DNA of 64,000 bases, from assembly GCF_029577735.1 (NCBI RefSeq), contig NZ_JARQTO010000001.1:372001-436000 (forward strand). The letters run 5' to 3'. Position numbers and translations under genes: made by a program. The stretch's first letter is position 1. Each line of letters starts with the position of its first letter. The notes beneath the pieces were generated by a model. It was not told the DNA's origin. It worked only from the letters and a program-made list of their open reading frames with translations, and did not search any database. This document shows positions 1 to 8,288 of this stretch, one piece after another. The stretch is from Exercitatus varius (GTDB lineage: Bacteria > Pseudomonadota > Gammaproteobacteria > Enterobacterales > Pasteurellaceae).

Positions 1-4
1 TATT

Positions 5-16
5 GTTAACGTTAAC
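5..16. promoter_or_regulatory. LacI-type operator O1 of the lac operon
   Basis: GTTAACGTTAAC is a perfect 12-bp palindrome with the central CG typical of LacI/GalR-family operators. It is the most upstream of three near-identical copies before lacY. No lacI-like gene is in the window, so the repressor is either encoded just left of base 1 or elsewhere. Confidence 0.7.
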
Positions 17-23
17 TAAAAAA

Positions 24-39
24 TGTGAACCACTTCACA
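24..39. promoter_or_regulatory. CRP binding site 1 of the lac operon
   Basis: TGTGAACCACTTCACA has both TGTGA/TCACA half-sites intact with a 6-bp spacer, and flanking AAA/TTT as in the CRP consensus. It lies between operators O1 and O2. Its centre (31.5) is 42 bp, four helical turns, from CRP site 2, so the two dimers would sit on the same DNA face. Confidence 0.75.
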
Positions 40-50
40 TTTTTATAAAT

Positions 51-62
51 GTTAACGTTAAA
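51..62. promoter_or_regulatory. LacI-type operator O2 of the lac operon
   Basis: GTTAACGTTAAA differs from O1 only at the last base. It is wedged between CRP sites 1 and 2 with only a few bases between elements, so repressor and CRP binding probably influence each other. Confidence 0.65.
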
Positions 63-65
63 ATT

Positions 66-81
66 TGTGATAAATATCACA
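66..81. promoter_or_regulatory. CRP binding site 2 of the lac operon
   Basis: TGTGATAAATATCACA is a full consensus CRP palindrome. If the TAAATT at 104-109 is the -10 element, transcription would start near 115 and this site would be centred close to -41.5, the class II activator position. The start site is inferred, not seen directly. Confidence 0.75.
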
Positions 82-113
82 AAATATGAATTATTTGTTT
101 GTTTAAATTAAAT

Positions 114-125
114 GATAACGTTAAC
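114..125. promoter_or_regulatory. LacI-type operator O3 of the lac operon, at the presumed transcription start
   Basis: GATAACGTTAAC matches O1 at 11 of 12 positions. It directly follows the candidate -10 element at 104-109, so a repressor bound here would block transcription initiation. Centre-to-centre distance to O2 is 63 bp, six helical turns, which would permit looping. Confidence 0.65.
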
Positions 126-166
126 ATTAGTTGCAATTTTAGAGAACTCAATAAATGGAGTTAAAA

Positions 167-1450
167 ATGGAAAATTCTGCCACTCAAGACTATTATTTAT
201 CTAACCGTAATTATTGGCTATTCAGCGGCTATTTTTTCGTGTTTTTCTTTATTATGGCAACCTGCTACCCGTTTCTTGGGATTTGGCTGGGCGATATTAA
301 CGGTTTGTCCGGTGAAGATGCCGGAATGGTATTCGCCATGATGTCATTCTTCGCACTCTGTTTTCAGCCTGTATTTGGGTATGTATCGGATAAACTTGGT
401 ATCCGAAAACATTTACTGTGGATTTTAGCCGTCACACTTGTATTTTACGCACCGTTTTTTATTTATGTGTTTGCTCCCCTGCTCAAAACCAACGTTTGGT
501 TAGGTTCCATTGTAGGCGGGGCGTATATCGGTTTTGTGTTCCAGGCGGGCTCGCCGGCTTCCGAAGCCTATATTGAACGCGTTAGCCGTCGATGTCGGTT
601 TGAATACGGTCGCGCCCGCATGTTTGGAATGTTCGGTTGGGCGATTTGTGCATCGATTGCCGGCAATCTTTACGGTTCCAATCCCAACTATGTGTTTTGG
701 CTCGGTTCTGCGGCATCACTCGTATTGCTGGTGTTAATTTTTCTTGCGAAGCCGACAGAAAGTTCAACGGCAAAAGTCGTGGAACAGCTTGTCAGCAATA
801 AAAATCCCGTTACGCTAAAGCAAGCAATCATCATTTTCAAGCGTCCTAAATTTTGGGCTTTATTAGCATATGTGGTCGGAGTAGCATGTATTTACGATAT
901 TTTCGACCAACAGTTCGGGAATTTCTTTAACACTTTTTTTGCTTCTCATGCAGAAGGCATTCAAATGTTTGGCTATGTTACCACGGCAGGGGAAATGCTA
1001 AATGCGCTGATTATGTTCTTTGTACCGCTCGTCATTAATCGTATAGGTGCGAAAAACGCTTTACTCATTGCAGGTTCCATCATGAGCGTTCGTATTATCG
1101 GTTCGTCATTCGCTACCGAAGCTTGGCATGTTGTGGTGCTCAAAACTCTGCATATGTTTGAAGTGCCGTTTTATCTCGTGGGTGTATTCAAATACATCGC
1201 AAGCACTTTCGAATTACACTTTTCCGCTACTATTTATCTCGTTGCCTGCCATTTCACTAAACAAATAGGCAATATGATTGTATCGCCAATTGTCGGTGCA
1301 GGTTATGACTTATACGGCTTTCAACACACCTACTTTATCTTAGGCTGTATAGCTGTTACATTTACCATCATTTCGGCGTTCACGCTTACAGACAAAATGC
1401 CGTTCAGCGAACGTTATCAATTACAAAAATGCAACGTGCAATCACGTTAA
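167..1450 (+). CDS. lacY: Lactose permease (LacY, oligosaccharide:H+ symporter)
   Basis: Inner-membrane MFS carrier of the oligosaccharide:H+ symporter family that imports lactose with a proton. It has 427 residues in this reading (E. coli LacY has 417) and twelve hydrophobic segments. Residues that bind sugar and couple protons in LacY are present: Glu133 and Arg151 (LacY E126, R144) in the EAYIERV...GRARMFG stretch, and the Arg/His/Glu set in the C-terminal SVRIIGSSFAT...HMFEVPF part. The position equal to LacY Cys148 is Met155. An ATG at 155 is also in frame, but GGAG at 157-160 sits six bases before the ATG at 167, so I start there. It is followed 10 bp later by lacZ, which favours lactose over sucrose or raffinose as substrate. 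Confidence 0.9.
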   Translation: MENSATQDYYLSNRNYWLFSGYFFVFFFIMATCYPFLGIWLGDINGLSGEDAGMVFAMMSFFALCFQPVFGYVSDKLGIRKHLLWILAVTLVFYAPFFIYVFAPLLKTNVWLGSIVGGAYIGFVFQAGSPASEAYIERVSRRCRFEYGRARMFGMFGWAICASIAGNLYGSNPNYVFWLGSAASLVLLVLIFLAKPTESSTAKVVEQLVSNKNPVTLKQAIIIFKRPKFWALLAYVVGVACIYDIFDQQFGNFFNTFFASHAEGIQMFGYVTTAGEMLNALIMFFVPLVINRIGAKNALLIAGSIMSVRIIGSSFATEAWHVVVLKTLHMFEVPFYLVGVFKYIASTFELHFSATIYLVACHFTKQIGNMIVSPIVGAGYDLYGFQHTYFILGCIAVTFTIISAFTLTDKMPFSERYQLQKCNVQSR

Positions 1451-1460
1451 GGAGTCCAGC

Positions 1461-4400
1461 ATGATTTTACCGCAATACTTTGAAAATCCTGAAATATTAC
1501 AGGTTAATCGCCAACCTCATCATGCGTATTTTGTGCCGTTTGCAACCAATCAACAACCTGACCAATTAACGCGAAAAACATCGCAATTTTTTACCGCACT
1601 TTCCGGTAAAAACTGGGATTTTACTTATTATGACAGCGTACGGAACTTACCTGAAAATTTCCTGCATTTGCCTCTACAAAGTAATATTCCCGTGCCGTCT
1701 AACTGGCAAACCCAAGGTTTTGACCGCCATCATTACACCAACATTAACTACCCTTTCCCATTTGATCCGCCTTTCGTACCAAAAAACAATCCTTGCGGGC
1801 ATTATCGCCACGAATTTGGCTTGACTAAAAATCCTAATAAACGTTATTTGTTAAATTTCGAGGGTGTGGACAGCTGCCTGTTTTTGTATATTAATCAACA
1901 ATTTGCAGGTTACGGGCAAATCAGTCATTGTACGCAGGAATTTGATATCACTAATCATCTGAATTCGGGCAAAAACGTGTTGGATGCGGTGGTATTGAAA
2001 TGGTGTGACGGCAGTTATTTGGAAGATCAGGATAAATTTCGCATGTCGGGCATTTTTCGCGACGTTTACTTGTTAGAACGCGATAAAAATTATCTGCAGG
2101 ATTTCTTTATTAAAAGTGAATTAGTTGATGATTTCAGCCAAGCGAGTTTAACCGTTGAAACCCAATTTTCAGGTGAAAAACAAAAGGTCGAATTTGTGCT
2201 TTATGATCCGCAAGGAGCGGAAATTGCGCATCAAAGTGCGGTAGATTTTTCACTTGTTTTGGATAACCCGATTTTATGGAATGCCGAAAATCCGCAGCTT
2301 TACCGATTAACCATGCAAACAGGCAACGAAATTATCGAGCAAAAAATAGGATTCCGCAAAATTTATGTGGACAATGCCGTGCTGAAAATTAACGGTCAAC
2401 CGATTAAATTTAAGGGTGTTAACCGTCACGACAGCGATCCGAAAACAGGCTACGCGATTTCCCGTGAGCAAGCGTTGCTTGATCTTAAATTGATGAAACG
2501 GCACAACATCAACGCCATTCGCACTGCGCACTACCCTAATGCGCCTTGGTTCGGCGAGTTGTGCGATCGGTACGGTTTTTATCTGATTGCAGAAAGCGAC
2601 ATCGAAAGTCACGGTGCCAGCATGCTTTATGTGGAAACGCCGGAACAAAGTATTTTTCTGAATAATCAACGAATTAACCGCGACGAACAAATACGGCAGC
2701 AAACTATTGATAATTTCTGCTATTTTGCCCGCGCGCCGGAATTTAAAGCGGCGATTTTAGACCGCACGATTGCCAATGTAGAACGGGATAAAAACCGCAC
2801 TTCCGTAGTGATTTGGTCTCTCGGTAATGAAAGCGGTTACGGAGAGAACTTCGAAGCCGCCGCGGCGTGGATTAAACAACGGGACGCCGGCCGTTTAGTA
2901 CATTACGAAAGTTCAATTTATCAACACAGCCAACACCAAAACGATTTATCCCATTTAGATTTCTACAGTGAAATGTATCCGGGCACCGAATCTTTAGACA
3001 CTTATTGCACGGATGCCAAAACCGCCAAACCTTACCTGTTATGCGAATACAGCCACGCCATGGGCAACTCAAACGGTGACGCGGAAGATTATTGGCAATC
3101 GTTTGAAAAATATGATAAATCCTGCGGCGGATTTGTCTGGGAATGGTGCGATCACGCGCCGTATCTGCCCGACAATTCCGGACGGATGGGATACGGCGGC
3201 GATTTTGGCGACACACCGAATGACGGCAACTTTTGCATGGACGGTTTGGTTTCGCCGCTCCGTATTCCGCACAGCAATCTGTTAGAACTGAAAAACGTCA
3301 ACCGACCGATTCGCGCCCGTCTCAGCGGCAATCGGATTGAAGTGAAAAATTATTGGGATTTCACGAAATTAGACGAAGCCGTTACGATTCGTTATGCCGT
3401 AAAAGAAAACGGCGAAACCGTAGAACAAGGCGAATGTAAAGTAAAATGTGCGCCGAAACGGACCGCACTTTTGCCGTTGAGCTTGCCGGATTATCGCGGA
3501 AAGTTTACCACTTTGGACTTGGAATACATTGCCGCCGCCAAAACCGATTTGCTGGAACCCGACCATTGTTACGGATTCGACCAAATTGTCATTCATGACA
3601 AAGATTTGGTTCTACCGAAAATATCTAAAAAATCGCCCGCACTTACGCCTTTTGCGGTGATTGAATCCGCGCGCAGTTTAGCCGTTAAAAATGGGGATTA
3701 TCATTATATTTTTGATAAAGATCGCGGCATTTTTACCGAAATTCTACAAAAAGGAAAAGCGCTAATCGAGCGACCGCTGGAGTTTAATATCTGGCGTGCG
3801 CCGACGGATAACGATCGCTTAATTCGCGAATTATGGCAAAACGCAGGCTACCATCAGGCTTACAGCCGCGCTTATTCTGTGACCTGGCAACAAACGGAAA
3901 ATGCGGTCGTTATTCAAGCGGTTTTAGCCATGGTTGCCACTTCCAGAAGCCGGATTTTAACCTTGCGGGTGACTTACCGGTTACATCAAAACGGGCAGCT
4001 GTCCGTTGAAATTCACGCTGAACGCCCCGCTCATCTGCCATATTTACCGCGTTTCGGTTTACGTTTCTTTCTGCCGAAAACCCGTGCGCAGGCGCAATAT
4101 TTTGGTTACGGCTCGCAGGAAAGTTATTCGGACAAACACCATTTGGCGCGTTTGGGCAATTATGCGACGAACGCGGCGGAAAATCACACCCATTATCTTA
4201 AACCGCAGGAAAACGGCAGCCATTTCGGTTGTCATTACGTTCGCCTGAATAATTTGTGGGTTTCCTCTACCCGCCCGTTCAGCTTCAATCTTTCGCCTTA
4301 TACTCAGGAAGAATTAACGGCTAAAGCCCATGATTATGAGTTGACGGAATGCGATTCCACCGTACTTTGCGTAGATTACAAAATGAGCGGTATCGGTTCC

Positions 4401-4484
4401 AATTCCTGCGGCCCGGTATTAAAACCGCAATATCGCTTGCTGGAAACGGAATTTGACTGCGGTTTTGTTATTTGCTTTGAATAA
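1461..4484 (+). CDS. lacZ: Beta-galactosidase (LacZ, GH2)
   Basis: Cytoplasmic glycoside hydrolase family 2 enzyme that splits lactose to glucose and galactose. The 1007 residues compare with 1023 in E. coli LacZ. The domains run in the usual order: N-terminal jelly roll, Ig-like domain, central TIM barrel, Ig-like domain and C-terminal beta-sandwich. The acid/base Glu457 is in the GNESGYG motif and the nucleophile Glu529 in CEYSHAMGN. GGAG lies 6 bp before the ATG, and the gene starts 10 bp after lacY, so the two form one transcript. No lacA acetyltransferase follows; a convergent gene is next. Confidence 0.95.
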   Translation: MILPQYFENPEILQVNRQPHHAYFVPFATNQQPDQLTRKTSQFFTALSGKNWDFTYYDSVRNLPENFLHLPLQSNIPVPSNWQTQGFDRHHYTNINYPFPFDPPFVPKNNPCGHYRHEFGLTKNPNKRYLLNFEGVDSCLFLYINQQFAGYGQISHCTQEFDITNHLNSGKNVLDAVVLKWCDGSYLEDQDKFRMSGIFRDVYLLERDKNYLQDFFIKSELVDDFSQASLTVETQFSGEKQKVEFVLYDPQGAEIAHQSAVDFSLVLDNPILWNAENPQLYRLTMQTGNEIIEQKIGFRKIYVDNAVLKINGQPIKFKGVNRHDSDPKTGYAISREQALLDLKLMKRHNINAIRTAHYPNAPWFGELCDRYGFYLIAESDIESHGASMLYVETPEQSIFLNNQRINRDEQIRQQTIDNFCYFARAPEFKAAILDRTIANVERDKNRTSVVIWSLGNESGYGENFEAAAAWIKQRDAGRLVHYESSIYQHSQHQNDLSHLDFYSEMYPGTESLDTYCTDAKTAKPYLLCEYSHAMGNSNGDAEDYWQSFEKYDKSCGGFVWEWCDHAPYLPDNSGRMGYGGDFGDTPNDGNFCMDGLVSPLRIPHSNLLELKNVNRPIRARLSGNRIEVKNYWDFTKLDEAVTIRYAVKENGETVEQGECKVKCAPKRTALLPLSLPDYRGKFTTLDLEYIAAAKTDLLEPDHCYGFDQIVIHDKDLVLPKISKKSPALTPFAVIESARSLAVKNGDYHYIFDKDRGIFTEILQKGKALIERPLEFNIWRAPTDNDRLIRELWQNAGYHQAYSRAYSVTWQQTENAVVIQAVLAMVATSRSRILTLRVTYRLHQNGQLSVEIHAERPAHLPYLPRFGLRFFLPKTRAQAQYFGYGSQESYSDKHHLARLGNYATNAAENHTHYLKPQENGSHFGCHYVRLNNLWVSSTRPFSFNLSPYTQEELTAKAHDYELTECDSTVLCVDYKMSGIGSNSCGPVLKPQYRLLETEFDCGFVICFE

Positions 4485-4543
4485 TCATGGGTTGAACCCA
4501 TAAAAGTGCGGGCAATTTTTGTTGAGTTTTTTGCATAAAAAAA

Positions 4544-4582
4544 CCGTCGTTTCCGGTTACGCCGAGGCAACGGAAACGACGG
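4544..4582. terminator. Terminator between lacZ and the convergent 4601-5497 gene
   Basis: Twelve-base inverted repeat: CCGTCGTTTCCG at 4544-4555 pairs with 4571-4582 around a 15-nt loop. On the minus strand it is followed by a run of seven T, so it best serves the leftward gene; on the plus strand the tail is the weaker TTTATATTTT. A degenerate uptake signal (AAGTGCGGG) lies just upstream at 4504. Confidence 0.75.
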
Positions 4583-4600
4583 CTTTATATTTTCCGACGA

Positions 4601-5497
4601 TTACTTTTTCTGCACGCCCACGACTTTAATATCGTTGTTATGCGCCCGGATAAACGCCTGGGTTTCTTTCATGATCGCCTGCACTCGCGGGTCTTCCCAA
4701 CGGACGATTTTGTCGTTTTCATCCCGTTTATCCGACCAAATCATCACGCCGTCCGTGTATTTGTAACTAATTTCCAGCATTTGGCGCCAAACTTTCGGGT
4801 CGATAAACTGCTTGAAATATCCGCTGTTTTTGGCGGAATAATATTGCGGCCAGATATAGCCGATAATTTTTTTCTTCGGATTGCGGCTTTTAATTTCCTG
4901 CACCGTGAGACTGACATCTTTTTCCCAGGTTGTCACGTCGGGATTGACAATATACAGCACCGGATTGGCGTAATCCGAAATCGCGCCGGATTGATTGCGG
5001 CGTTTATTGAATTCTTTCCATTTATCGTGCGAAACCTGATACGGCGCCTCGCCGCGGTAATGGCGAATAACGCTCAGACTTTCCGTCGGCAAGCCGTAAT
5101 TACTGATGATTGCATTCGGATTTTCGTGTTTAAAAATATTAAACATCAGCTCAAAATCATGACGCAATTCATCCGGCGACAACAACTGCCCGCCTTTATT
5201 GCCAAACCAGGACTCGATATCCGTAGAAATCACGGTGTGCCCTTCCGCTCGCGAACGACGCGCCAATTCCATGATTTTTTCCAGATTTAGCACGCCGTGT
5301 TTGCGTTTGCCCGTCGGATCCGGCTTCACCAATTCGGATTCGTAAATCAACATCGCTCTTGAGATTTTCTGCGAAGTCAGATCTTTCGGTTTGCCTACAT
5401 AATCCATCATATCGTAAATGGCGAAATCTTTCGCCGATACGCTCATTACCGCCGCCATCGCGCCTAATGCGACGGTCCATTTAGCTAATTTTTGCAT
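4601..5497 (-). CDS. Secreted protein of unrecognised family, possibly a TIM-barrel glycosidase
   Basis: I do not recognise this 298-residue protein. It begins with a clear Sec signal peptide (MQKLAKWTVALGAMAAVMSV, cleavage near Ser-Ala-Lys), so it is periplasmic or exported. The body alternates short hydrophobic strands and amphipathic helices. It has several motifs that look like strand ends of a glycoside-hydrolase barrel: STDIESWFG, IISNYG, IIGYIWPQYY and DGVMIWSD. The Asp-Ile-Glu in the first and the Asp in the last are plausible acidic active-site residues, but this is inference. I start at 5497 because AAGGAAA lies seven bases upstream and the signal peptide follows at once; a longer frame to 5566 adds a polar leader without a ribosome site. 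It is convergent with lacZ. Confidence 0.75.
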   Translation of the reverse strand: MQKLAKWTVALGAMAAVMSVSAKDFAIYDMMDYVGKPKDLTSQKISRAMLIYESELVKPDPTGKRKHGVLNLEKIMELARRSRAEGHTVISTDIESWFGNKGGQLLSPDELRHDFELMFNIFKHENPNAIISNYGLPTESLSVIRHYRGEAPYQVSHDKWKEFNKRRNQSGAISDYANPVLYIVNPDVTTWEKDVSLTVQEIKSRNPKKKIIGYIWPQYYSAKNSGYFKQFIDPKVWRQMLEISYKYTDGVMIWSDKRDENDKIVRWEDPRVQAIMKETQAFIRAHNNDIKVVGVQKK

Positions 5498-5687
5498 GAA
5501 TTTACTTTCCTTTTTTACTGTCGTTCTACTCATAGACCCGCATTTACCGCATGAGTTCAGATTCAAAATTTCTAGAAATATGAATGAGGTACGAAAAAAG
5601 TTTGCGAATTAAAGCGTACAAAGCCAGGCGAACGCCAATGAAATAAAACGGCCGGAGGTTGTGAAAATTGGTCAACGGGACAAATAA

Positions 5688-5728
5688 AAAGTGCGGTCAA
5701 AAAACGCGACATTTTTTGACCGCACTTT
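5688..5728 (-). terminator. Terminator made of an inverted uptake-signal pair, downstream of doxX
   Basis: AAGTGCGGT and ACCGCACTT arms face each other in a 17-bp perfect stem (5688-5704 with 5712-5728) with a 7-nt loop. On the minus strand it is followed by TTTTTATTT, directly after the doxX stop codon. Confidence 0.8.
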
Positions 5729-5747
5729 AGCGCTAAATTAAAGAAAA

Positions 5748-6134
5748 TTATTTGGCGATTTTCGCATCAAGGGAGAATTTTCCCGCACCGGTTACGAAAA
5801 TGAACAAGAATGCCATGGCGAAAAGCACCGCCGGCTCCCCTTGGTTCGCAATCGGGTTGAAGAAAGTCGCCGCGCTTGCGTGGAACATCAAATACGCCAC
5901 GGTCATTTGACCGGCTAATAAAAATGCTGACGCGCGAGTGAATAAACCCAAAATGATCAGCGCGCCGCCCACGGTTTCAATCAAGCCGCCTACGCCCATG
6001 AGCGAAAGCAACGGCATATCGCCTGTGAGTTTCTGCAAACCGTGTAACAGAATTAAATAACCGATTACCACGCGGCTAATCAATAAAATTACCGGGCTTA
6101 ATGCTGATGAGAGTTTTTCGAATAAGCTATTCAT
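5748..6134 (-). CDS. DoxX family membrane protein
   Basis: Small inner-membrane protein of 128 residues with four hydrophobic helices and the DoxX-type pattern: an Arg in the first helix (SRVVIGYLILLHGLQKL), GGLIETVGGALIILGLFTR in the second, and NQGEPAVLFAMAFLFIFVTGAGKFSLD at the end. DoxX proteins are linked to quinone or thiol oxidation in some organisms, but the function here is not known. It lies 105 bp downstream of the pirin gene on the same strand, an association seen in many bacteria. An inverted uptake-signal terminator follows the stop. Confidence 0.85.
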   Translation of the reverse strand: MNSLFEKLSSALSPVILLISRVVIGYLILLHGLQKLTGDMPLLSLMGVGGLIETVGGALIILGLFTRASAFLLAGQMTVAYLMFHASAATFFNPIANQGEPAVLFAMAFLFIFVTGAGKFSLDAKIAK

Positions 6135-6189
6135 AAGTTTCCTTGTTAAGTTATGTTAAGTTCGTCGCATATTTTATTTAAATTCAAAT

Positions 6190-6199
6190 TTGCAACAAG
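6190..6199 (-). promoter_or_regulatory. TTGCAACAAG motif upstream of doxX, shared with the pirin gene
   Basis: TTGCAACAAG lies 56 bp before doxX and occurs again at 6996-7005 upstream of the pirin gene. Around the doxX copy there are two further TTTGCAAAA-like repeats (6208-6230). A common regulator is possible; the motif is short and the evidence is only co-occurrence. Confidence 0.25.
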
Positions 6200-6239
6200 A
6201 TATATTTTTGCAAAATAAATTTGCAAAAATGGAAAGATA

Positions 6240-6929
6240 CTATTTTAAATCGAACAATAAAAATTCCACATCGCTCGATGTTTCGATTTTTGCCCGTTCT
6301 TCCGCCCGAATACCGACCGCATCCGATGAGGAAAGCGCAATATTGTTCACCTTCAATTCGCCTTTAACGACTTGCAACCAGTAATTTCTTGCAGAATTAA
6401 GTGAAATATCAATCGTTTGATCGGCTTTATATTGATAACGCCAAAGCTTCATATCCTGATAAACCCGGAACGATTCGCCCTCGCCTGTCGGCGAAAGAAT
6501 CAAGGTTGCGCCTTCTTCATCGGCAAAACGGCGTTGATCATAACGCGGTGCGTTATCTTTAACATTCGGAATAATCCAAATTTGATAAAGATGCAGCATT
6601 TCGTCATTCGACGGATTAAATTCCGAATGGGTTACGCCGCTGCCCGCCGACATAAACTGGAATTCGCCGGCGTTAAATTCTTTCACATTGCCCATACTGT
6701 CTTTATGCGCAATTCGACCTTCCAGCACATAAGTCAGAATTTCCATATTGTCGTGCGGATGGGTGCCGAATCCCATGGTCGGCGCCACAAAATCTTCGTT
6801 AATGACACGCAAATGTGAAAAATGAACATGCGCCGGGTCATAATAGCCCGCAAATGAAAATGTGTGATTAGCTTTTAGCCAGCCGTGATCTGCATAGCCG
6901 CGTTCGTTCGCTTTTCTAACTTGTAACAT
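6240..6929 (-). CDS. Pirin family protein (YhhW-like bicupin)
   Basis: Cytoplasmic bicupin of 229 residues; the E. coli relative YhhW has quercetin 2,3-dioxygenase activity in vitro. The four metal ligands of YhhW are at identical positions: His57 and His59 in GTHPHDN, and His101 and Glu103 in GVTHSEF. The N-terminal cupin carries the conserved HVHFSHLRV segment and the C-terminal cupin is shorter and lacks ligands, as in the family. The physiological substrate is unknown. It is upstream of doxX on the same strand. A TTGCAACAAG element (6996-7005) and its reverse TGTTGCA (7025-7031) lie in its upstream region. Confidence 0.9.
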   Translation of the reverse strand: MLQVRKANERGYADHGWLKANHTFSFAGYYDPAHVHFSHLRVINEDFVAPTMGFGTHPHDNMEILTYVLEGRIAHKDSMGNVKEFNAGEFQFMSAGSGVTHSEFNPSNDEMLHLYQIWIIPNVKDNAPRYDQRRFADEEGATLILSPTGEGESFRVYQDMKLWRYQYKADQTIDISLNSARNYWLQVVKGELKVNNIALSSSDAVGIRAEERAKIETSSDVEFLLFDLK

Positions 6930-6995
6930 AAATTTTCCTTATTTGTTCTTACGCCCTATTGCGTATGGATGCGCCTATTTTAATTGAAGATAAAA

Positions 6996-7031
6996 TTGCA
7001 ACAAGTCACAATAATTAAAGATTATGTTGCA
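6996..7031 (-). promoter_or_regulatory. Inverted TGCAACA/TGTTGCA arms upstream of the pirin gene
   Basis: TTGCAACAAG at 6996-7005 and TGTTGCA at 7025-7031 form a spaced inverted repeat about 70-100 bp before the pirin start codon. One arm is repeated upstream of doxX. This looks like a dimer-binding site but no regulator gene adjoins it. Confidence 0.3.
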
Positions 7032-7120
7032 TAGATGAAAAGATAAATAGAAAAATCAGCCCGGATAAAACCGGGCATAATGTCATTGATTGAACTTAAA
7101 ACCTTTTCCGGTTTTCACAT

Positions 7121-7876
7121 TTAAGGAGCAAAGAATTCCACCGCTTTACCTATCGCCAAATCCATATGTTTCGGATTCGAAAACGGGTGATCGGCGCCGT
7201 CCACCTCGATTAGCTCAATCATATTATTTTCCGCAAAAGCCTGCGATGCGGCGATGTCCACGATTTTATCGGCGTTACCCTGGATAATCAGAATATTCTC
7301 CGATTCGTCCAAATATTCATATTGCTGAATGTCGCCTTGTTCCAGCTCGTCCAGGAAATCCTTGCCGATTTTTATTTTACGCTCGAAACCGAGCATAACT
7401 TCCTTGCCCTTCGCCGCTTTGTCGCGCTCATCCTCAGTCATATTGCCTTGAAACGCTTTAAACATTTGTATTGCAGGTGCGCGCAGCGCAATTTTGGTAA
7501 ACGGATTTTCCCGTTTGGCGATATATTTTAACGTGAGATAACCGCCAAAACTGGCGGCATAAACATACAGACGCTTGGCATGAAGTTTTTCCTTGGCGTA
7601 ATTCACCACCAGTGATATATAAGTCAAGCATTCCGCGACCGTCAATTTCTTGCGGGCGTCACTGCCGTGCGCCGGAAAATCGAAAGCGATCGCCGCGTAG
7701 TTTTTGTATTTTGTCGTTAAACGCTCGCCGAATTTATCGGTAGATTTCAGATCTTTGCTCGAACCGAAACCGTGCAAAATCAGCACGATATTTTCCGCCG
7801 CATGGGGATCTTTGTCGTAAAATAATTTGCAGCGAATACTGTGTCCTTGTTCATTAATGTCGAAATTTTTTTCCAT
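7121..7876 (-). CDS. Alpha/beta hydrolase (serine esterase-like)
   Basis: Soluble alpha/beta hydrolase of 251 residues without a signal peptide. Visible family marks are the oxyanion strand LILHGFGSS, DFPAHG, the nucleophile elbow AASFGGY (Ser replaces the usual Gly-x-Ser-x-Gly with Ala in the first place), the acid GNADKIVD and the catalytic His in DGADHPF. It resembles cinnamoyl-ester and small acyl-ester hydrolases, but the substrate cannot be told from sequence. GGAGAGG lies just before the ATG. A short upstream reading frame ends in TAATG overlapping this start. Confidence 0.85.
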   Translation of the reverse strand: MEKNFDINEQGHSIRCKLFYDKDPHAAENIVLILHGFGSSKDLKSTDKFGERLTTKYKNYAAIAFDFPAHGSDARKKLTVAECLTYISLVVNYAKEKLHAKRLYVYAASFGGYLTLKYIAKRENPFTKIALRAPAIQMFKAFQGNMTEDERDKAAKGKEVMLGFERKIKIGKDFLDELEQGDIQQYEYLDESENILIIQGNADKIVDIAASQAFAENNMIELIEVDGADHPFSNPKHMDLAIGKAVEFFAP

Positions 7877-8174
7877 TATTTCCTCTCCAAACTATCGTCG
7901 GTAGTATAAAACTTGCCGTTCGCTAAATAATGTAAAGTGCTCTTGCCGATATTTGCCGATAAACAAATCGTCATTTGCTGATGATGTTCCGCGGTTAGGA
8001 TAAGGCGAGTTTTGCCGAAAGGCAAGCGGCCGGGTTTCGTTAAGAGTCGAAAAAACTTCGCAAAATTTGCCCGCACTTTTTAAGCATTTTGTGCCTATGC
8101 CCATCATTTAACCGATATAAAACCGCATAATTGGTGATTAATTCATCTAAATGACTAGTGTTATCTATAAATTT

Positions 8175-8190
8175 TATGATCTACATCACA
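8175..8190. promoter_or_regulatory. CRP-like site upstream of the CitMHS transporter gene
   Basis: TATGATCTACATCACA matches TGTGA-N6-TCACA at nine of ten defined positions, 169 bp before the start codon. Catabolite control of a carboxylate carrier would make physiological sense. Confidence 0.45.
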
Positions 8191-8288
8191 AATTCAATTT
8201 GTCTCATTGGACGTGATTTAACAAATCCCCTATGATACGACCGTTCGATTTTCAGATACTCCATAAAGGTTATCTGGGCGTTGAATAT

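Noticed and set aside
4640..5290. 216-codon open frame on the plus strand
   Set aside because: It is antisense to the secreted-protein gene at 4601-5497, which has a signal peptide and ribosome site; the antisense product looks like a codon-bias artefact.
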